Positions 29,203-39,190 of a stretch of DNA of 64,000 bases are shown piece by piece. Origin of the DNA: Arsenophonus nilaparvatae (GTDB taxonomy: Bacteria; Pseudomonadota; Gammaproteobacteria; Enterobacterales; Enterobacteriaceae); NCBI RefSeq assembly GCF_000757905.1, contig NZ_JRLH01000008.1. One strand, 5' to 3'. The translations under genes and the position numbers were made by a program. Position 1 is the first letter of the stretch, and each line of letters starts with the position of its first letter. The notes under the pieces are model-generated. The model was not told the DNA's origin. It worked only from the letters and a program-made list of their open reading frames with translations, and did not search any database.

Positions 29203-29916
29203 ATGTTCACTTCAATCACGACAGGCTCAATGCCGCCTTTTATTCGATCTTTTGAGGTGGGGACGATTACCTCTTTACCTGGTCTGCGTTACTGCTTGAT
29301 CAATTTTGATATTCGCTGTTATCAGGACGCATTGTTTACCTATTTTGCTATTCCTTTTCCGCAAACGTTGAGTTCAGCGGTTGTTAAACGTCGAGCGGAA
29401 TATATTGCAGTACGATATGCGGCTAAAATACTGCTACGAACTGCAGGATGTAATAACACACCCGGTATTGGGCAGGATCGTGCGCCAGCTTGGCCATCAG
29501 GATGGTGTGGTAGCCTGTCCCATACCGATGGACATGCTATCGCACTAGTATCGCCACAGGAAGCCGATCTGATACCGGGTGTCGATATCGAGACATTCTC
29601 TTCGTTAACAATCAGGGAGACCGCAAATCTTTTTTCTTCGTTGGATGAACAAGCACTGCTGGCAGATAGTGGTATTGATTATGAAATAGCATTATTAGTT
29701 ACGTTTTCTGCTAAAGAAAGTTTATTCAAGGCGCTTTACCCTGAGGTCAGATATTTTTTTGGTTTTGAAGCAGCCAGGGTTTGTAAAATAGACATTTTAC
29801 ATCAACGAATTACGTTGGAATTGACACAAACACTTACCCAGAATCGTAAAAAAGGTAGCCAGATAGCAGGTTATTATGTAATGCGGGACAACCAAGTTAT
29901 TACTTTATTTGCGTGA
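29203..29916 (+). CDS. 4'-phosphopantetheinyl transferase, EntD/Sfp superfamily
   Basis: This 237-residue enzyme would transfer phosphopantetheine from CoA to the carrier-domain serines of the neighbouring synthetases. Family motifs are visible: WCGSLSHTDGHAIALVS (about 105-121), PGVDIE (Mg-binding Asp and Glu) and FSAKESLFKALYP (catalytic Glu and Lys). The length and the RRAEYIAVRYAAK block resemble EntD. It follows the thioesterase on the same strand after a 338-bp gap, which links it to the cluster. The ribosome-binding site is poor at 29203; an ATG at 29230 is possible. Confidence 0.9.
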   Translation: MFTSITTGSMPPFIRSFEVGTITSLPGLRYCLINFDIRCYQDALFTYFAIPFPQTLSSAVVKRRAEYIAVRYAAKILLRTAGCNNTPGIGQDRAPAWPSGWCGSLSHTDGHAIALVSPQEADLIPGVDIETFSSLTIRETANLFSSLDEQALLADSGIDYEIALLVTFSAKESLFKALYPEVRYFFGFEAARVCKIDILHQRITLELTQTLTQNRKKGSQIAGYYVMRDNQVITLFA

Positions 29917-30320
29917 AATATAATTGTTTTATCTCCAGATAATAGTGCTTAATTTAGCTGTAAATAGCAGAAATTTTTTAGCTGGCTCTAACTGAGAGGA
30001 AAACTTGATTAAGACAGAACAGCAGATGGACAAAATAATATTATGAAAATTTATTTGTCAGTATTGATGGGACTTTATTATTTCTAAATCAAATAATAGA
30101 GAATCATAAATGTGGAATAAAAAATCTGCATTAATAAATTTATTCATATAAATCTATCAACTAATTAATCTGTGTAATATTTTATCAATAGCAATAAAGA
30201 GTTTTTGTTTGTGTTGTGACATTTTAGTTGAAAATAATACCGATAAGGCAAATTCTTATCATTGCCAGTCACACACCAGATGCGTTTTATAGCAATTTAT
30301 TACGAGGATAGGATGATACT
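29917..30320. other. Intergenic region before the beta-lactamase gene
   Basis: About 400 bp, A+T-rich, marks the right-hand end of the higher-G+C block. I see no gene. It should carry the beta-lactamase promoter, but no LysR-type regulator gene is adjacent. Confidence 0.4.
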
Positions 30321-31214
30321 ATGTTTTTCAAACATCGAATAAAATCTGTTGGGTTGATATTGTTTATTACTGCCGTCTGTAGTAATGCAAATGCTTATAC
30401 AATTAATGACACTGAGCTTGCTAACATTGTTAAGCAAGAAGAAAAAAAACTAAATTCTCGTATTGGTGTTGCTGTTATTGATACAGCTAATAAGGTCACG
30501 GTAAGTTATCGAGGTAATGAAAGATTTCCTCTAAATAGCACCTTTAAAGCGTTACTATGTGGCATGTTGTTAAACCAAGTGGATAACGGAAAAATAGTAT
30601 TGACGGAAAGTGTCCAGTTTGAGAAAGGACAACTGGTTGCTCACTCTCCCGTGACAGAAAAATTTATCGCTCCTTTATCGATGAATTGGAAACAATTATG
30701 TGCTGCAGCGATTAGTTACAGTGATAATACGGCAGCTAATCTGATTGAGAAAAAGGTGGGAGGGCCGACAAGCTTTACCCGTTTCTTACGTAGTATAGGT
30801 GATCGGGTTACCCGACTCGATCGATTTGAACCTGAATTAAATAGCGCTATACCGGGTGATAAGCGTGATACTACAACTCCTGTGGCTATTAGCCAAACAT
30901 TACAAAAATTGGTGCTTGGTGATGTGTTGCAGCCTTCATCACGTCAGCAATTAAGGCAGTGGATGGAAGATGACAAAGTTGCGAATGCGTTATTGCGTTC
31001 TGTTCTGCCGGCACAGTGGAAAATTGCCGATAAAACGGGTACAGGAGATCATGGCTCCAGATCGATTATTAGTCTTGTTTGGCCAGAAAAACGTCAACCG
31101 CTAATCGTCTCTGTCTACATTACACAAACAAAAGCAACCTTAGCGCAAAGTAATGAAGCCATTGCTCGCATTGGTAAAGCAATATTTTCCGCAACAGATA
31201 AGAAAAATCAGTAA
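30321..31214 (+). CDS. Class A beta-lactamase
   Basis: This 297-residue serine beta-lactamase has a cleavable signal peptide (positive start, hydrophobic LILFITAVC, likely cut after SNANA), so it is periplasmic. All class A elements are present: Ser73-Thr-Phe-Lys76, the SDN loop at 134-136, the omega-loop FEPELN with Glu170 and Asn174, and KTG at 238-240 followed by TGDHGSR. That wording resembles the chromosomal and CTX-M-like branch more than TEM/SHV. GAGGA lies upstream of the ATG. No transposon or integron is visible beside it, so it may be intrinsic. Its hydrolysis spectrum cannot be read from the sequence. Confidence 0.95.
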   Translation: MFFKHRIKSVGLILFITAVCSNANAYTINDTELANIVKQEEKKLNSRIGVAVIDTANKVTVSYRGNERFPLNSTFKALLCGMLLNQVDNGKIVLTESVQFEKGQLVAHSPVTEKFIAPLSMNWKQLCAAAISYSDNTAANLIEKKVGGPTSFTRFLRSIGDRVTRLDRFEPELNSAIPGDKRDTTTPVAISQTLQKLVLGDVLQPSSRQQLRQWMEDDKVANALLRSVLPAQWKIADKTGTGDHGSRSIISLVWPEKRQPLIVSVYITQTKATLAQSNEAIARIGKAIFSATDKKNQ

Positions 31215-31297
31215 TATTATCTATAATGCCTTGTACCAGCAAGGTATTTTAGTTATCGATTTGATTAAAAAAACTTACACTTTACAGTTAATTTTAG

Positions 31298-32281
31298 CTA
31301 TTTTTTAGCCAGCCAAGGTGATTTTGTACTCCAAAAAATGATGTCGGCACCGAGATAATTTTCAGCAAATTGTACAAACTCAGCTTTACTAAATGGCTTA
31401 CCAGTCTTTGTATTTATATAGGTTAAGGTTGGCTCCTGCACAGCCATAGCAACAAGTGTTAATTTATTTTTGTATTTATTAAAGAATGGGTATGAATTTT
31501 TCATTTGTGCCTTACGGTTGGGTACAATGTCCGGCCCACCGAGACCAATGTTATTAACACTGGCGAACTTGAATAATCGACTCATATAATTTTTGTCATT
31601 GTTCCATTCGCACGGCCAGAAATTTACATATTGTACTACATGTGATTTGGTAAACACTTTTCGTGCAAAGGCGAGATTTGCTATTTCACTGGCGAAGTAA
31701 TTATCACAGCTAAATCCCTTAGGCGGGGTTTTCTCATCCAAATCAATGGCGGTTTCAGGTAAGTTTATTCCATATACCTGGCCATCAAAACGTTTAGCAA
31801 GTGCAGCCAATAAAGCTTGATAACGGTGACGTACAGCAGGATCCCATTGCCGTGCTACCCAACCAGAGCCAACGATGTCCCCCTCACCTGGATTGTCAAA
31901 TTGCGGTGACAGCCCACCGTTATAAACCGGTTCATTCAACAGATAATCAGGAACATATCGGGCGTTCGGTTCGAAAAATCGATCTTGGATCTGGATAAAT
32001 AATTTTTTGTTTGCTTGCTTGGTATGCGCCAGATCCTTTTCAATCTTCGAGAAATCGTATTTGTCCTTCTCGGGTTCGAGCATACGCCAATTGTAAACAA
32101 TTTGTACGCCGTGAATGTCGCTACGCGCTAAGATAGCTGATACCGATTCGAAATCACCTGCACTGGTATAAATATAGTTTTTTGGCTCTTTAGCCAAGGT
32201 TGATAGTGGCGTTGCGATAGTTAGGCTAACGGCTATGATGATGAGTTTTTTTCTCATTAGTTTTTTGATGATAGTAAACAT
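31298..32281 (-). CDS. Secreted glycoside-hydrolase-like TIM-barrel protein
   Basis: About 327 residues with an N-terminal signal peptide (MRKKLIIIAVSLTIATPLSTLA region), so exported. VQIVYNWRMLEPEKDKYDF is typical of the second strand of clan GH-A barrels (GH5/GH42-like). Two glutamates in YGINLPETAI and VAMAVQEPTL are plausible acid/base and nucleophile at strand ends. I do not recognise the exact family or substrate. The ATG at 32281 has GGA a few bases upstream and is preferred to the GTG at 32290. An in-frame ATG at 32257 would also leave a signal peptide. It is convergent with the beta-lactamase gene. Confidence 0.6.
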   Translation of the reverse strand: MFTIIKKLMRKKLIIIAVSLTIATPLSTLAKEPKNYIYTSAGDFESVSAILARSDIHGVQIVYNWRMLEPEKDKYDFSKIEKDLAHTKQANKKLFIQIQDRFFEPNARYVPDYLLNEPVYNGGLSPQFDNPGEGDIVGSGWVARQWDPAVRHRYQALLAALAKRFDGQVYGINLPETAIDLDEKTPPKGFSCDNYFASEIANLAFARKVFTKSHVVQYVNFWPCEWNNDKNYMSRLFKFASVNNIGLGGPDIVPNRKAQMKNSYPFFNKYKNKLTLVAMAVQEPTLTYINTKTGKPFSKAEFVQFAENYLGADIIFWSTKSPWLAKK

Positions 32282-33269
32282 GATATCCACACGTTCATTA
32301 CTTGTAAGTCAAAATTTAGCATAAAAGAATACCTGACGCGCTATGTTTTTAATTCGCGGCAACACGCCTTAATTTAATAGGCAGCAGTAAGATAATTTTA
32401 CCAGTATTAGATGAAAGAAAATCCTGATTGTTACTGAACAAAGAGCAATTAATATTGCTATGAAAATTTATTGTGAGGTATTTAGAGGTTGGGTGAATAT
32501 AACCATATTAAATGATTAATGTTTATTATTGATTTTGGTGATCCTTACTAAAACATAATCGCCATGGTTAACCTGATAAGGTAGCAGAGGGGTAATTGTT
32601 GTAATCAACATTGTCGTCACTATTAAATCATTAGTATAACTAATAAATACAAACGACAAATTTTTATTAAGTACAAAAGATATGCTAATTCTTTTTTACT
32701 ATTGGTGAGTGAAAAATAATCCCTTTTTATTTAATTAATTATAAAAAATATTTTCTTATAAAAATATAGAATATTATTTTTATTTTATATATTAAAAATA
32801 TAATTTTTTTCAGAATAAAAAACTAACTATTCATTTATGGAGTGTATATTTCTTTACACTATTAATAGATTTTTGATAGGGTAATTTTACAATTTTACTT
32901 ACTTCTATAGGATGGAGTAGTTACATGATTGCTCGTTTTTTACTCAATCGGAGGCAAGTAGCTTTACGCTGGTAAATTAAAGTAGGGTTAATGGAAAGCA
33001 TAGCAAGAATATTTTTGTTTTAGCGTCCGGGAGTGATTTTGTGAGAGTTTTTTGCTGTTTTCTCATCGTAATGAAAACTTGTTTATTGATATTTGAACTT
33101 AAATTTTTATTATATTTTTTCTTGATAAATAAATTATTAAATAATGTCATCCAGATTAATTATTTTGAAAATTTATTTTATCTAAATGTTTTTCTTTTAG
33201 ATGATAAACAAAATTATCAGATTAATATTGCTATTGGGTAATATCGATGAATGCTTTTTACACTGATTA
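32282..33269. other. Long A+T-rich intergenic region
   Basis: Nearly 1 kb between divergent genes with very low G+C and many stop codons in all frames. I could not identify a gene, RNA or repeat. Its length suggests an eroded gene. Confidence 0.4.
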
Positions 33270-35591
33270 ATGATGAATAACCCATTTCTGCCTAATAAAT
33301 TTTTGCACTGTGGTGCAGTGATATGGCTTTTTATTTGTTTGTTGTTAATAGCATTATTAGCATTGCTACCTAATATACGATTTAGTGACAATATTTTAAC
33401 ATGGTTACCACAAAAAAAATTAAACGATTTCACTGCCTCGCTTGATAATGATTTTATGCAGCCGTTCGAGCGACATTTAATGTGGTTGATAAGTCCAGGC
33501 AAACAGCCAGATCCATCTGTTGCAGAACATTGGTTAGCATCGCTGCGTCTTGAACCCGGTATTAGTTATGTTAAAGGCCCAATTGATATTCAACGGCGGA
33601 AACAATTAGAAGAAAGCGTTCTTTCTGATTGTCGTGAAGGTGAACAGCTTGCTGGAGAGCTAGTATTAAAAAATCATAATAATGCGCATGCTCAGTGGAT
33701 AATTTCTCAAATTTATGACGTTTTTTCTGATAATAATAAAAATTCTATTATTGATCCCCCAATACTTATGCCTAATACGTGGCAAAAGTTAGCACAAAAT
33801 ACTAGTCAATTATGTCTACAAGATGGCTGGATTACAATACAAGATTATCACGGGCAATATTGGTATCTGATTTATGGAGAGCTGATAGATTCATCTCTTA
33901 GTATGCATAAGATTGATCAGTTAGTAACAAATTTAGAAGCCCAAGCGAAACAATTTACGGTTGATTACCCACAGGTACAGATTTTATCACGTGGTACTAT
34001 GCTGTATAGTGATTATAAGAACCAGCAGATAGAACAGGATATTTTTATTTTTGGCACTATTGCCGTACTAGGTATGGGGTCACTAATATTGATTGTTTTT
34101 CGTTCTCTTCAATCATTATTACTTTGTTTTTTATCAGTTGGTATTGGTGCGCTAGTTGCTAGTATTACTACGTTATTCGTTTTTGGTGAATTATATTTGA
34201 TTACGTTAGTAATGAATATAAGCATTATAGGACTATCTGTAAACTATCCCCTTTACTATCTTACAGAACGGATGCTTTATGGCCATAAAATAGATCTTTG
34301 GCAAAGTCTTAAAAAAATACAAGCGACATTATTATTGGTACTTATTACTACTATAACTGCTTATATTATTATGATGTTTACGCCATTTCCTGAAATTTGC
34401 CAAATAGTATTTTTTTCTGCAGCAAGTTTTATTGGTTCATATTTAACGGTTGTTTTTTGGTTTCCATGGTTAAGTAGTGGCATACCAATAAGAACAATAC
34501 CCGCTAAGACTTTCATGTTGCTCTGGTTTAGAGCTTGGCAACGATACAAAATGTTACGTATTGGATTACCACTTTTGGTTGGTGCGGTGTCATTAAGTGG
34601 GTTGGCAATGTTTAAAATTAAGGATGATGCATCTTCGCTTCAGGTATTGCCTTCAGTAATTTTATCTCAGGAAGTTATCATAAGTTTAACCAGTAACAAT
34701 AATGATCAAAAATGGTTTGTAATTTATGGTGATAATTCTAAAGAAACATTTAAGCGTCTTAAAGCTTTTGTTATGAAACTTAATATAGCGAAAAAACGTG
34801 GTTGGTTGACAAATTATCATCTTATTCCGTTTGACTCAGAACAAAATCAATATCCCGATACGGCCTTTATTCGAGATCTTACTATAATAGAAGACCAAGC
34901 CAGTCATTATACAGTTAATGTGTTAGAAAAATTAAAGATGACTGTAATGTTAAATCAAATTGAGCAAAATACTGAAAATTCAGTCAGTAACAGTTGGCGT
35001 TTGATATGGAGAACTTTAGCGGATGGTAAAAATGGTATTTTGATTCCGGTAGATGGTGTCAAAAATAGTGTTGCACTTTCAGCCTTAGCTGAAGCGCTTC
35101 CGGGAGTAGTATGGATAGATAGTAAAGCAGTATTTAGTGAAGTATTTACACTATATTGTATGATTATTGCGGGATTGCTATTCGCGGCACTTGGAGTGAT
35201 TGCTGCCTGTATGATAGCTAAATTGGGTCTATGTCATGGGATGATTAGTTTATTACCTTCAATATTGTCATTAATCAGTAGCCTTGCCATGCTTGCATTT
35301 ACTGGGCATTGTCTAAATATTTTTTCGTTATTAGCTTTGGTTTTAGTACTGGGTATTGGTGTTAATTATACATTTTTTTTGAGTAACACTAATAATGAAC
35401 CACTTAGCTCTTTATTTACTATTACGCTAGCTATGGTAACAACACTTTTGACGTTAAGTGTACTAATTTTTAGTAATAGCTTAATAATTAGTAGTTTTGG
35501 TATTGTTTTATGCAGTGGGATTTTTGTTGCATATATGTTATCACCAATGGTGATGTTTAAATGTAAAGAAAAAAATCACTACAAAATTTAG
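33270..35591 (+). CDS. MMPL/RND-superfamily exporter
   Basis: This 773-residue polytopic protein has the two-fold RND layout. One N-terminal helix (VIWLFICLLLIALLALL) precedes a large periplasmic domain (about 45-245) and five or so helices beginning IFGTIAVLGMGSLILIV. A lone helix near 430 and a second periplasmic domain follow, then a final helix bundle from SEVFTLYCMIIAGLLF. It resembles the MMPL proteins found with aryl-polyene or fatty-acid-derived lipid pathways, but no such genes are next to it. It may move lipids or polyketides. No membrane fusion partner lies nearby. The ribosome-binding site is weak; two adjacent ATGs (33270, 33273) are equally possible. Confidence 0.75.
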   Translation: MMNNPFLPNKFLHCGAVIWLFICLLLIALLALLPNIRFSDNILTWLPQKKLNDFTASLDNDFMQPFERHLMWLISPGKQPDPSVAEHWLASLRLEPGISYVKGPIDIQRRKQLEESVLSDCREGEQLAGELVLKNHNNAHAQWIISQIYDVFSDNNKNSIIDPPILMPNTWQKLAQNTSQLCLQDGWITIQDYHGQYWYLIYGELIDSSLSMHKIDQLVTNLEAQAKQFTVDYPQVQILSRGTMLYSDYKNQQIEQDIFIFGTIAVLGMGSLILIVFRSLQSLLLCFLSVGIGALVASITTLFVFGELYLITLVMNISIIGLSVNYPLYYLTERMLYGHKIDLWQSLKKIQATLLLVLITTITAYIIMMFTPFPEICQIVFFSAASFIGSYLTVVFWFPWLSSGIPIRTIPAKTFMLLWFRAWQRYKMLRIGLPLLVGAVSLSGLAMFKIKDDASSLQVLPSVILSQEVIISLTSNNNDQKWFVIYGDNSKETFKRLKAFVMKLNIAKKRGWLTNYHLIPFDSEQNQYPDTAFIRDLTIIEDQASHYTVNVLEKLKMTVMLNQIEQNTENSVSNSWRLIWRTLADGKNGILIPVDGVKNSVALSALAEALPGVVWIDSKAVFSEVFTLYCMIIAGLLFAALGVIAACMIAKLGLCHGMISLLPSILSLISSLAMLAFTGHCLNIFSLLALVLVLGIGVNYTFFLSNTNNEPLSSLFTITLAMVTTLLTLSVLIFSNSLIISSFGIVLCSGIFVAYMLSPMVMFKCKEKNHYKI

Positions 35592-36085
35592 TATTTAATT
35601 TTTTTGAATATTATTTTTTATTTATCATATTGTTATGTCCTATATTTAGTCGCATTTAGAGACTGTTGACACCATAAATTTTTAATTCCAACCTAATTTA
35701 CTATTAACTAAAACCGCGGTAATGTTAAATTTTTGTTGACATAAATCTTTTTGCTAAGTAGATTTCGAATGCCATACTAGTTATCGCATCGTTTCAGGAA
35801 TTAAATTCATTTTATTCCGTTGAGAAATGTTTTTATAGTATTGATACTTCGCGGTATAAATAAAAGATAAATATCGCGTATTACTTAGAAAGTATAATTA
35901 TTTTATTACATTAGTGTTTATTAACCGCCATGAAGTAGCCATTAATTTATTTATTTCTAAAATGGAGCAAAATATAGCATTTATCGGTGTATACAGTGAA
36001 AGTTCTAAAAATTATTTAGTGTAGGATAATTGTTTGTTACAAGATATTAAATCACATGTTTTCATAAAATTTTAGGGGATAAATA
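35592..36085. other. Intergenic region upstream of the SGNH-like gene
   Basis: About 490 bp with no gene seen. TTGACA (35736-35741) and TAGATT (35759-35764) are spaced by 17 bp and form a plausible sigma-70 promoter, some 320 bp before the next start codon. Confidence 0.4.
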
Positions 36086-37195
36086 ATGAAATATAAACAA
36101 ATGACCCGTCAGGAAGCTGTGAAAAGATGTTATGAGCTGACACCACAACTTCGTGAATATGATGAATTTATGTATTTAAGTGTTCGCTGGCTTCCTTATA
36201 CTATGTTTTTTCACCAAAAGAATTATCGATCGGCCGTGATTAATACCGATGAAATGGGCTTCCGAATGAGTAAATCATTTTCGGGTTGGGTTTCTCCTGC
36301 TAATTTTCCAACCGATGAATTAGTTAACATTGTTATTGGTGGTTCGACAGCTATGGGAACTGGTGCTACTTCGGATGCATATACAATTTCTTCTATACTT
36401 TCTAAGTTGACTGGAGAAATATGGCTTAATTTTGGTGGTAGTGGATATAATTGTGTGCAAGAAGCAATTCTTTTTATGCTGAATCAGCATAGGTTTAAAA
36501 AAATAAAAAATATTATTATATTAAGTGGCCTTAGCACTCTGACCTTTGAGGGGCTATCTGACGATTTTACCACAGAATATGGTAAATATTATTATTCTTA
36601 CGAATTAGTTCATTATATGAATAAATATAATGAAGATTTAGCGTATAGAATAAATTCTAATCCACCATGTAATAATAGTGCTGTAAAAAAATTTATCCCA
36701 AAGCTTGCGGAAAGATTAAATAATTGGCTTGATGATCTTGCACAAAACCCAATGGAAAAGGTATTTACTGATACATATGTAGATATTAAAAAGCGTCTCA
36801 ATCGAGCAGTTAAAATGACTGTTGAATCAGCAGTTCAGATAAAGCAGTTAGCTAAAAAGCATGATGCCAAAGTTTATTATATCCTACAGCCACTTTCTCG
36901 ATGGAGTAAAGAGCGGGTTCATAAAGATGAAGAAGAGATGTTTTACACAATGAACGCATGTGCGAATAAGTTTTGGCAATTATTTGATCATTTGTGTGCC
37001 TTAGACTTACATAAAAAGTATTCTTCACAGCTTGAAGCGGGTTGTCAAAAAGATAATATACCATACTATGATATGAATTTTTTGATGAGACTATCACCTA
37101 AACTTCACGATAATATTTATGTTGATCACCTGCATTTTAATAATTTAGGATATGGAGAAATGGGGAGATTAATTTATGAAAAAATTCTTAATTAA
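36086..37195 (+). CDS. SGNH/GDSL-hydrolase-like protein
   Basis: This 369-residue protein has no clear signal peptide. VIGGSTAMGTGATSDAYT (about 83-100) matches the block I nucleophile region of SGNH hydrolases. FGGSGYNCVQEAI supplies the block II glycine, and VDHLHFNNLGYGEMG near the C-terminus gives the Asp-x-x-His pair. The fold therefore suggests an esterase or acyl-transfer enzyme, with Ser in GGST as nucleophile. Its substrate is unknown. Long Lys-rich helical segments lie between the blocks. It stands alone, with AGGGG upstream of the ATG. Confidence 0.6.
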   Translation: MKYKQMTRQEAVKRCYELTPQLREYDEFMYLSVRWLPYTMFFHQKNYRSAVINTDEMGFRMSKSFSGWVSPANFPTDELVNIVIGGSTAMGTGATSDAYTISSILSKLTGEIWLNFGGSGYNCVQEAILFMLNQHRFKKIKNIIILSGLSTLTFEGLSDDFTTEYGKYYYSYELVHYMNKYNEDLAYRINSNPPCNNSAVKKFIPKLAERLNNWLDDLAQNPMEKVFTDTYVDIKKRLNRAVKMTVESAVQIKQLAKKHDAKVYYILQPLSRWSKERVHKDEEEMFYTMNACANKFWQLFDHLCALDLHKKYSSQLEAGCQKDNIPYYDMNFLMRLSPKLHDNIYVDHLHFNNLGYGEMGRLIYEKILN

Positions 37196-37531
37196 GTGAT
37201 GAAAAATTTTAACAATATTTATGTTATTCATTTTTGAGATTGAAAATAGTTAATTAAGTCTATTTTAACAATTAATATGCTTATATAATTTTCACTGTTA
37301 TTGTTTCTTAGTCAAATCTCATCTTTTTGTCGATTGAATTTATTTACCGATATATTCTGTCGCATTGATGTGGATCTTTCGAATGAACCAATAGTTAACT
37401 GAAAATTGGTTATTATGTTAGTTCAAAATAATCTAGCAATAAATAGATGTAAAAATTAATTCCATTAGTATTATTGGTTTCATTTCCACCTAATGGCTAT
37501 TTTATTACTATAAATAACAAATTTTTGCTGA
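37196..37531. other. Intergenic region between convergent genes
   Basis: 336 bp, A+T-rich. I see no gene and no convincing terminator hairpin. Confidence 0.35.
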
Positions 37532-38670
37532 TCAAAATGCCTCACCTACTTGAAAATAAAAGCCGGTGCTATTGCGACCAATACCAAAATCTAATCGAAT
37601 ATTCATTCGTGGTTTAAATTCAAATCGGTAGCCTACACCAATAGTCGGTAACCAATGATTCGAGCCTAGTTTTGATGGTGAATCACTAAGTGTGCCTGCC
37701 CCAATCCAACCAACGATCCCATGGCGCCAATCCAACTTTCGGCGATACTCTAATTGGGTAGTAAAAACATTATTATCACGATAACGGCCTTCATAATAAC
37801 CTCTCATTTGATTTCCATTACCCAACAAAGAAAGATGATCCCAAGGAACTGAACCTGAAGTAAAACGAGCATAATTATCAACGGCTAAAACACTATTTTC
37901 TGATAATGCGTAGTAGACAGAGTATTGTAATTGTGTGCTTTGAAAGCGATTATCGCTAGCTAGCTCTGGTGAAAAATAACTTCAAGGGCTTGACCATGCC
38001 GGGCATTAGGTAAGAAATCGCGTGAATCGTAATTGAAGTGGGCACTGATGCCAGAACTACGTATAGAGCTACCACCAACTGATTTGGCAAAATAATTTTT
38101 GCCACGATCATCTAAATCACTAGCATTGAGTAAAGAAAGATCCCAACCTAGCCCTATATAAGTGTTATCAATTATGCGATAAAGTACTCTTGGTCTAATA
38201 GCAAATTCTTGGGATTTATATTCCACTTTATTGTAATCATTTTTACCGGCAGAATAACCTTTTCCCCAATAATAGGTGGGAACATTATTTACAGTACCGG
38301 AAATAAATAAACGCCATTGTTCCGCAGATAAGAAATTATAATTATTAAAATTTAGCCCGAAAGCGCCAGTCGCTGAAGCAAATCCACTTAGACTCAATGA
38401 TGAGGGTTGACTAATTTTATCATTTTTATCAATACGATATAAACCTACTAATGCGACACCAACGCCAGCGCTCATTTCTGGTGTATAAAAAGGACCTGGC
38501 AATAATCCCCAGTCGATAGTTTTAGTTTCATCAAAACGGTCTGCTCCCCCCAATTTTTCGAGCCCGCGATCTATATTTTGTCGTTCGGGAAAAATATTGG
38601 CGTAGGCCACCGTGGATACAATAAGTAAATTGATTAATATTAATCTTATGATGTTGCGATAAAAATTCAT
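37532..38670 (-). pseudogene. BamA/TamA-like outer-membrane barrel protein, frameshifted
   Basis: The N-terminal piece (38670 to 37960, 236 codons) begins with a signal peptide (IIRLILINLLIVSTVAYA) and barrel-like strands. It includes GLGWDLSLLNASDL and FNYDSRDFLPNARHGQALEV, a bacterial surface antigen (D15) signature. The frame is lost near 37970-37980, where GTTATTTTTCACC is followed in a different frame by ELASDNRFQSTQLQYSVYYA. That frame continues to a normal barrel end (GVGYRFEFKPRMNIRLDFG, then FYFQVGEAF, ending in Phe) at 37532. One base missing from the T run explains it. The intact protein would be about 380 aa with no POTRA domains. A sequencing error in the homopolymer cannot be excluded. 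Confidence 0.75.
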
Positions 38671-39190
38671 TAAAAATACAGCCCCCCTGGTAAATAAAAG
38701 TCATTACGGCTATTATTGGAGCCGATTTTAGAAAACATATTACAATTAGGTACTAATCCTAGCCTTACACTTATCGTTGTAATTTGATTTATTTACTAGA
38801 TTTTATGCAATTTTGTAGTTAGTTTCTGAGCTTTTAATGTGGTATTTTTATATTGTGTCACTAAAGTTCAAAAAACATAATAATGACAATGATATAGAGA
38901 TTTTATAAAATTATCAAATTTGGGATTAATTTATACTTGTAAAAGTATACTTATTAATAAGAAATAAAGAGTAACGTTTTAGATTATACTTGATGTTAAA
39001 AATTTGGTTAGTACTATTGTAAAAAATAAATTTTTACTTACTAAGTGAATTTTGTTTTTATGTTATAGTTGATGTGTATTTGAATATTTATTAGTAGATG
39101 TTTTCATTATAGAAAATGTTTACTAGATTAAAATAAACTATTTTATTTTTGTGAAATAATTTAAATACATTAATTAAGGAATTAAATAGA
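38671..39190. other. A+T-rich intergenic region
   Basis: 520 bp of very low G+C between two broken surface-protein genes on the same strand. No gene or clear signal is seen. Confidence 0.35.

Noticed and set aside
30250..30270. A Fur-like TTATCAT element before the beta-lactamase
   Set aside because: Only one half matches the motif; several bases of the other half are wrong.
33041..33241. A 66-codon forward open frame in the empty 32-33 kb region
   Set aside because: It has extreme Phe/Leu/Ile/Asn composition as expected from A+T-rich non-coding DNA, and no family motif.
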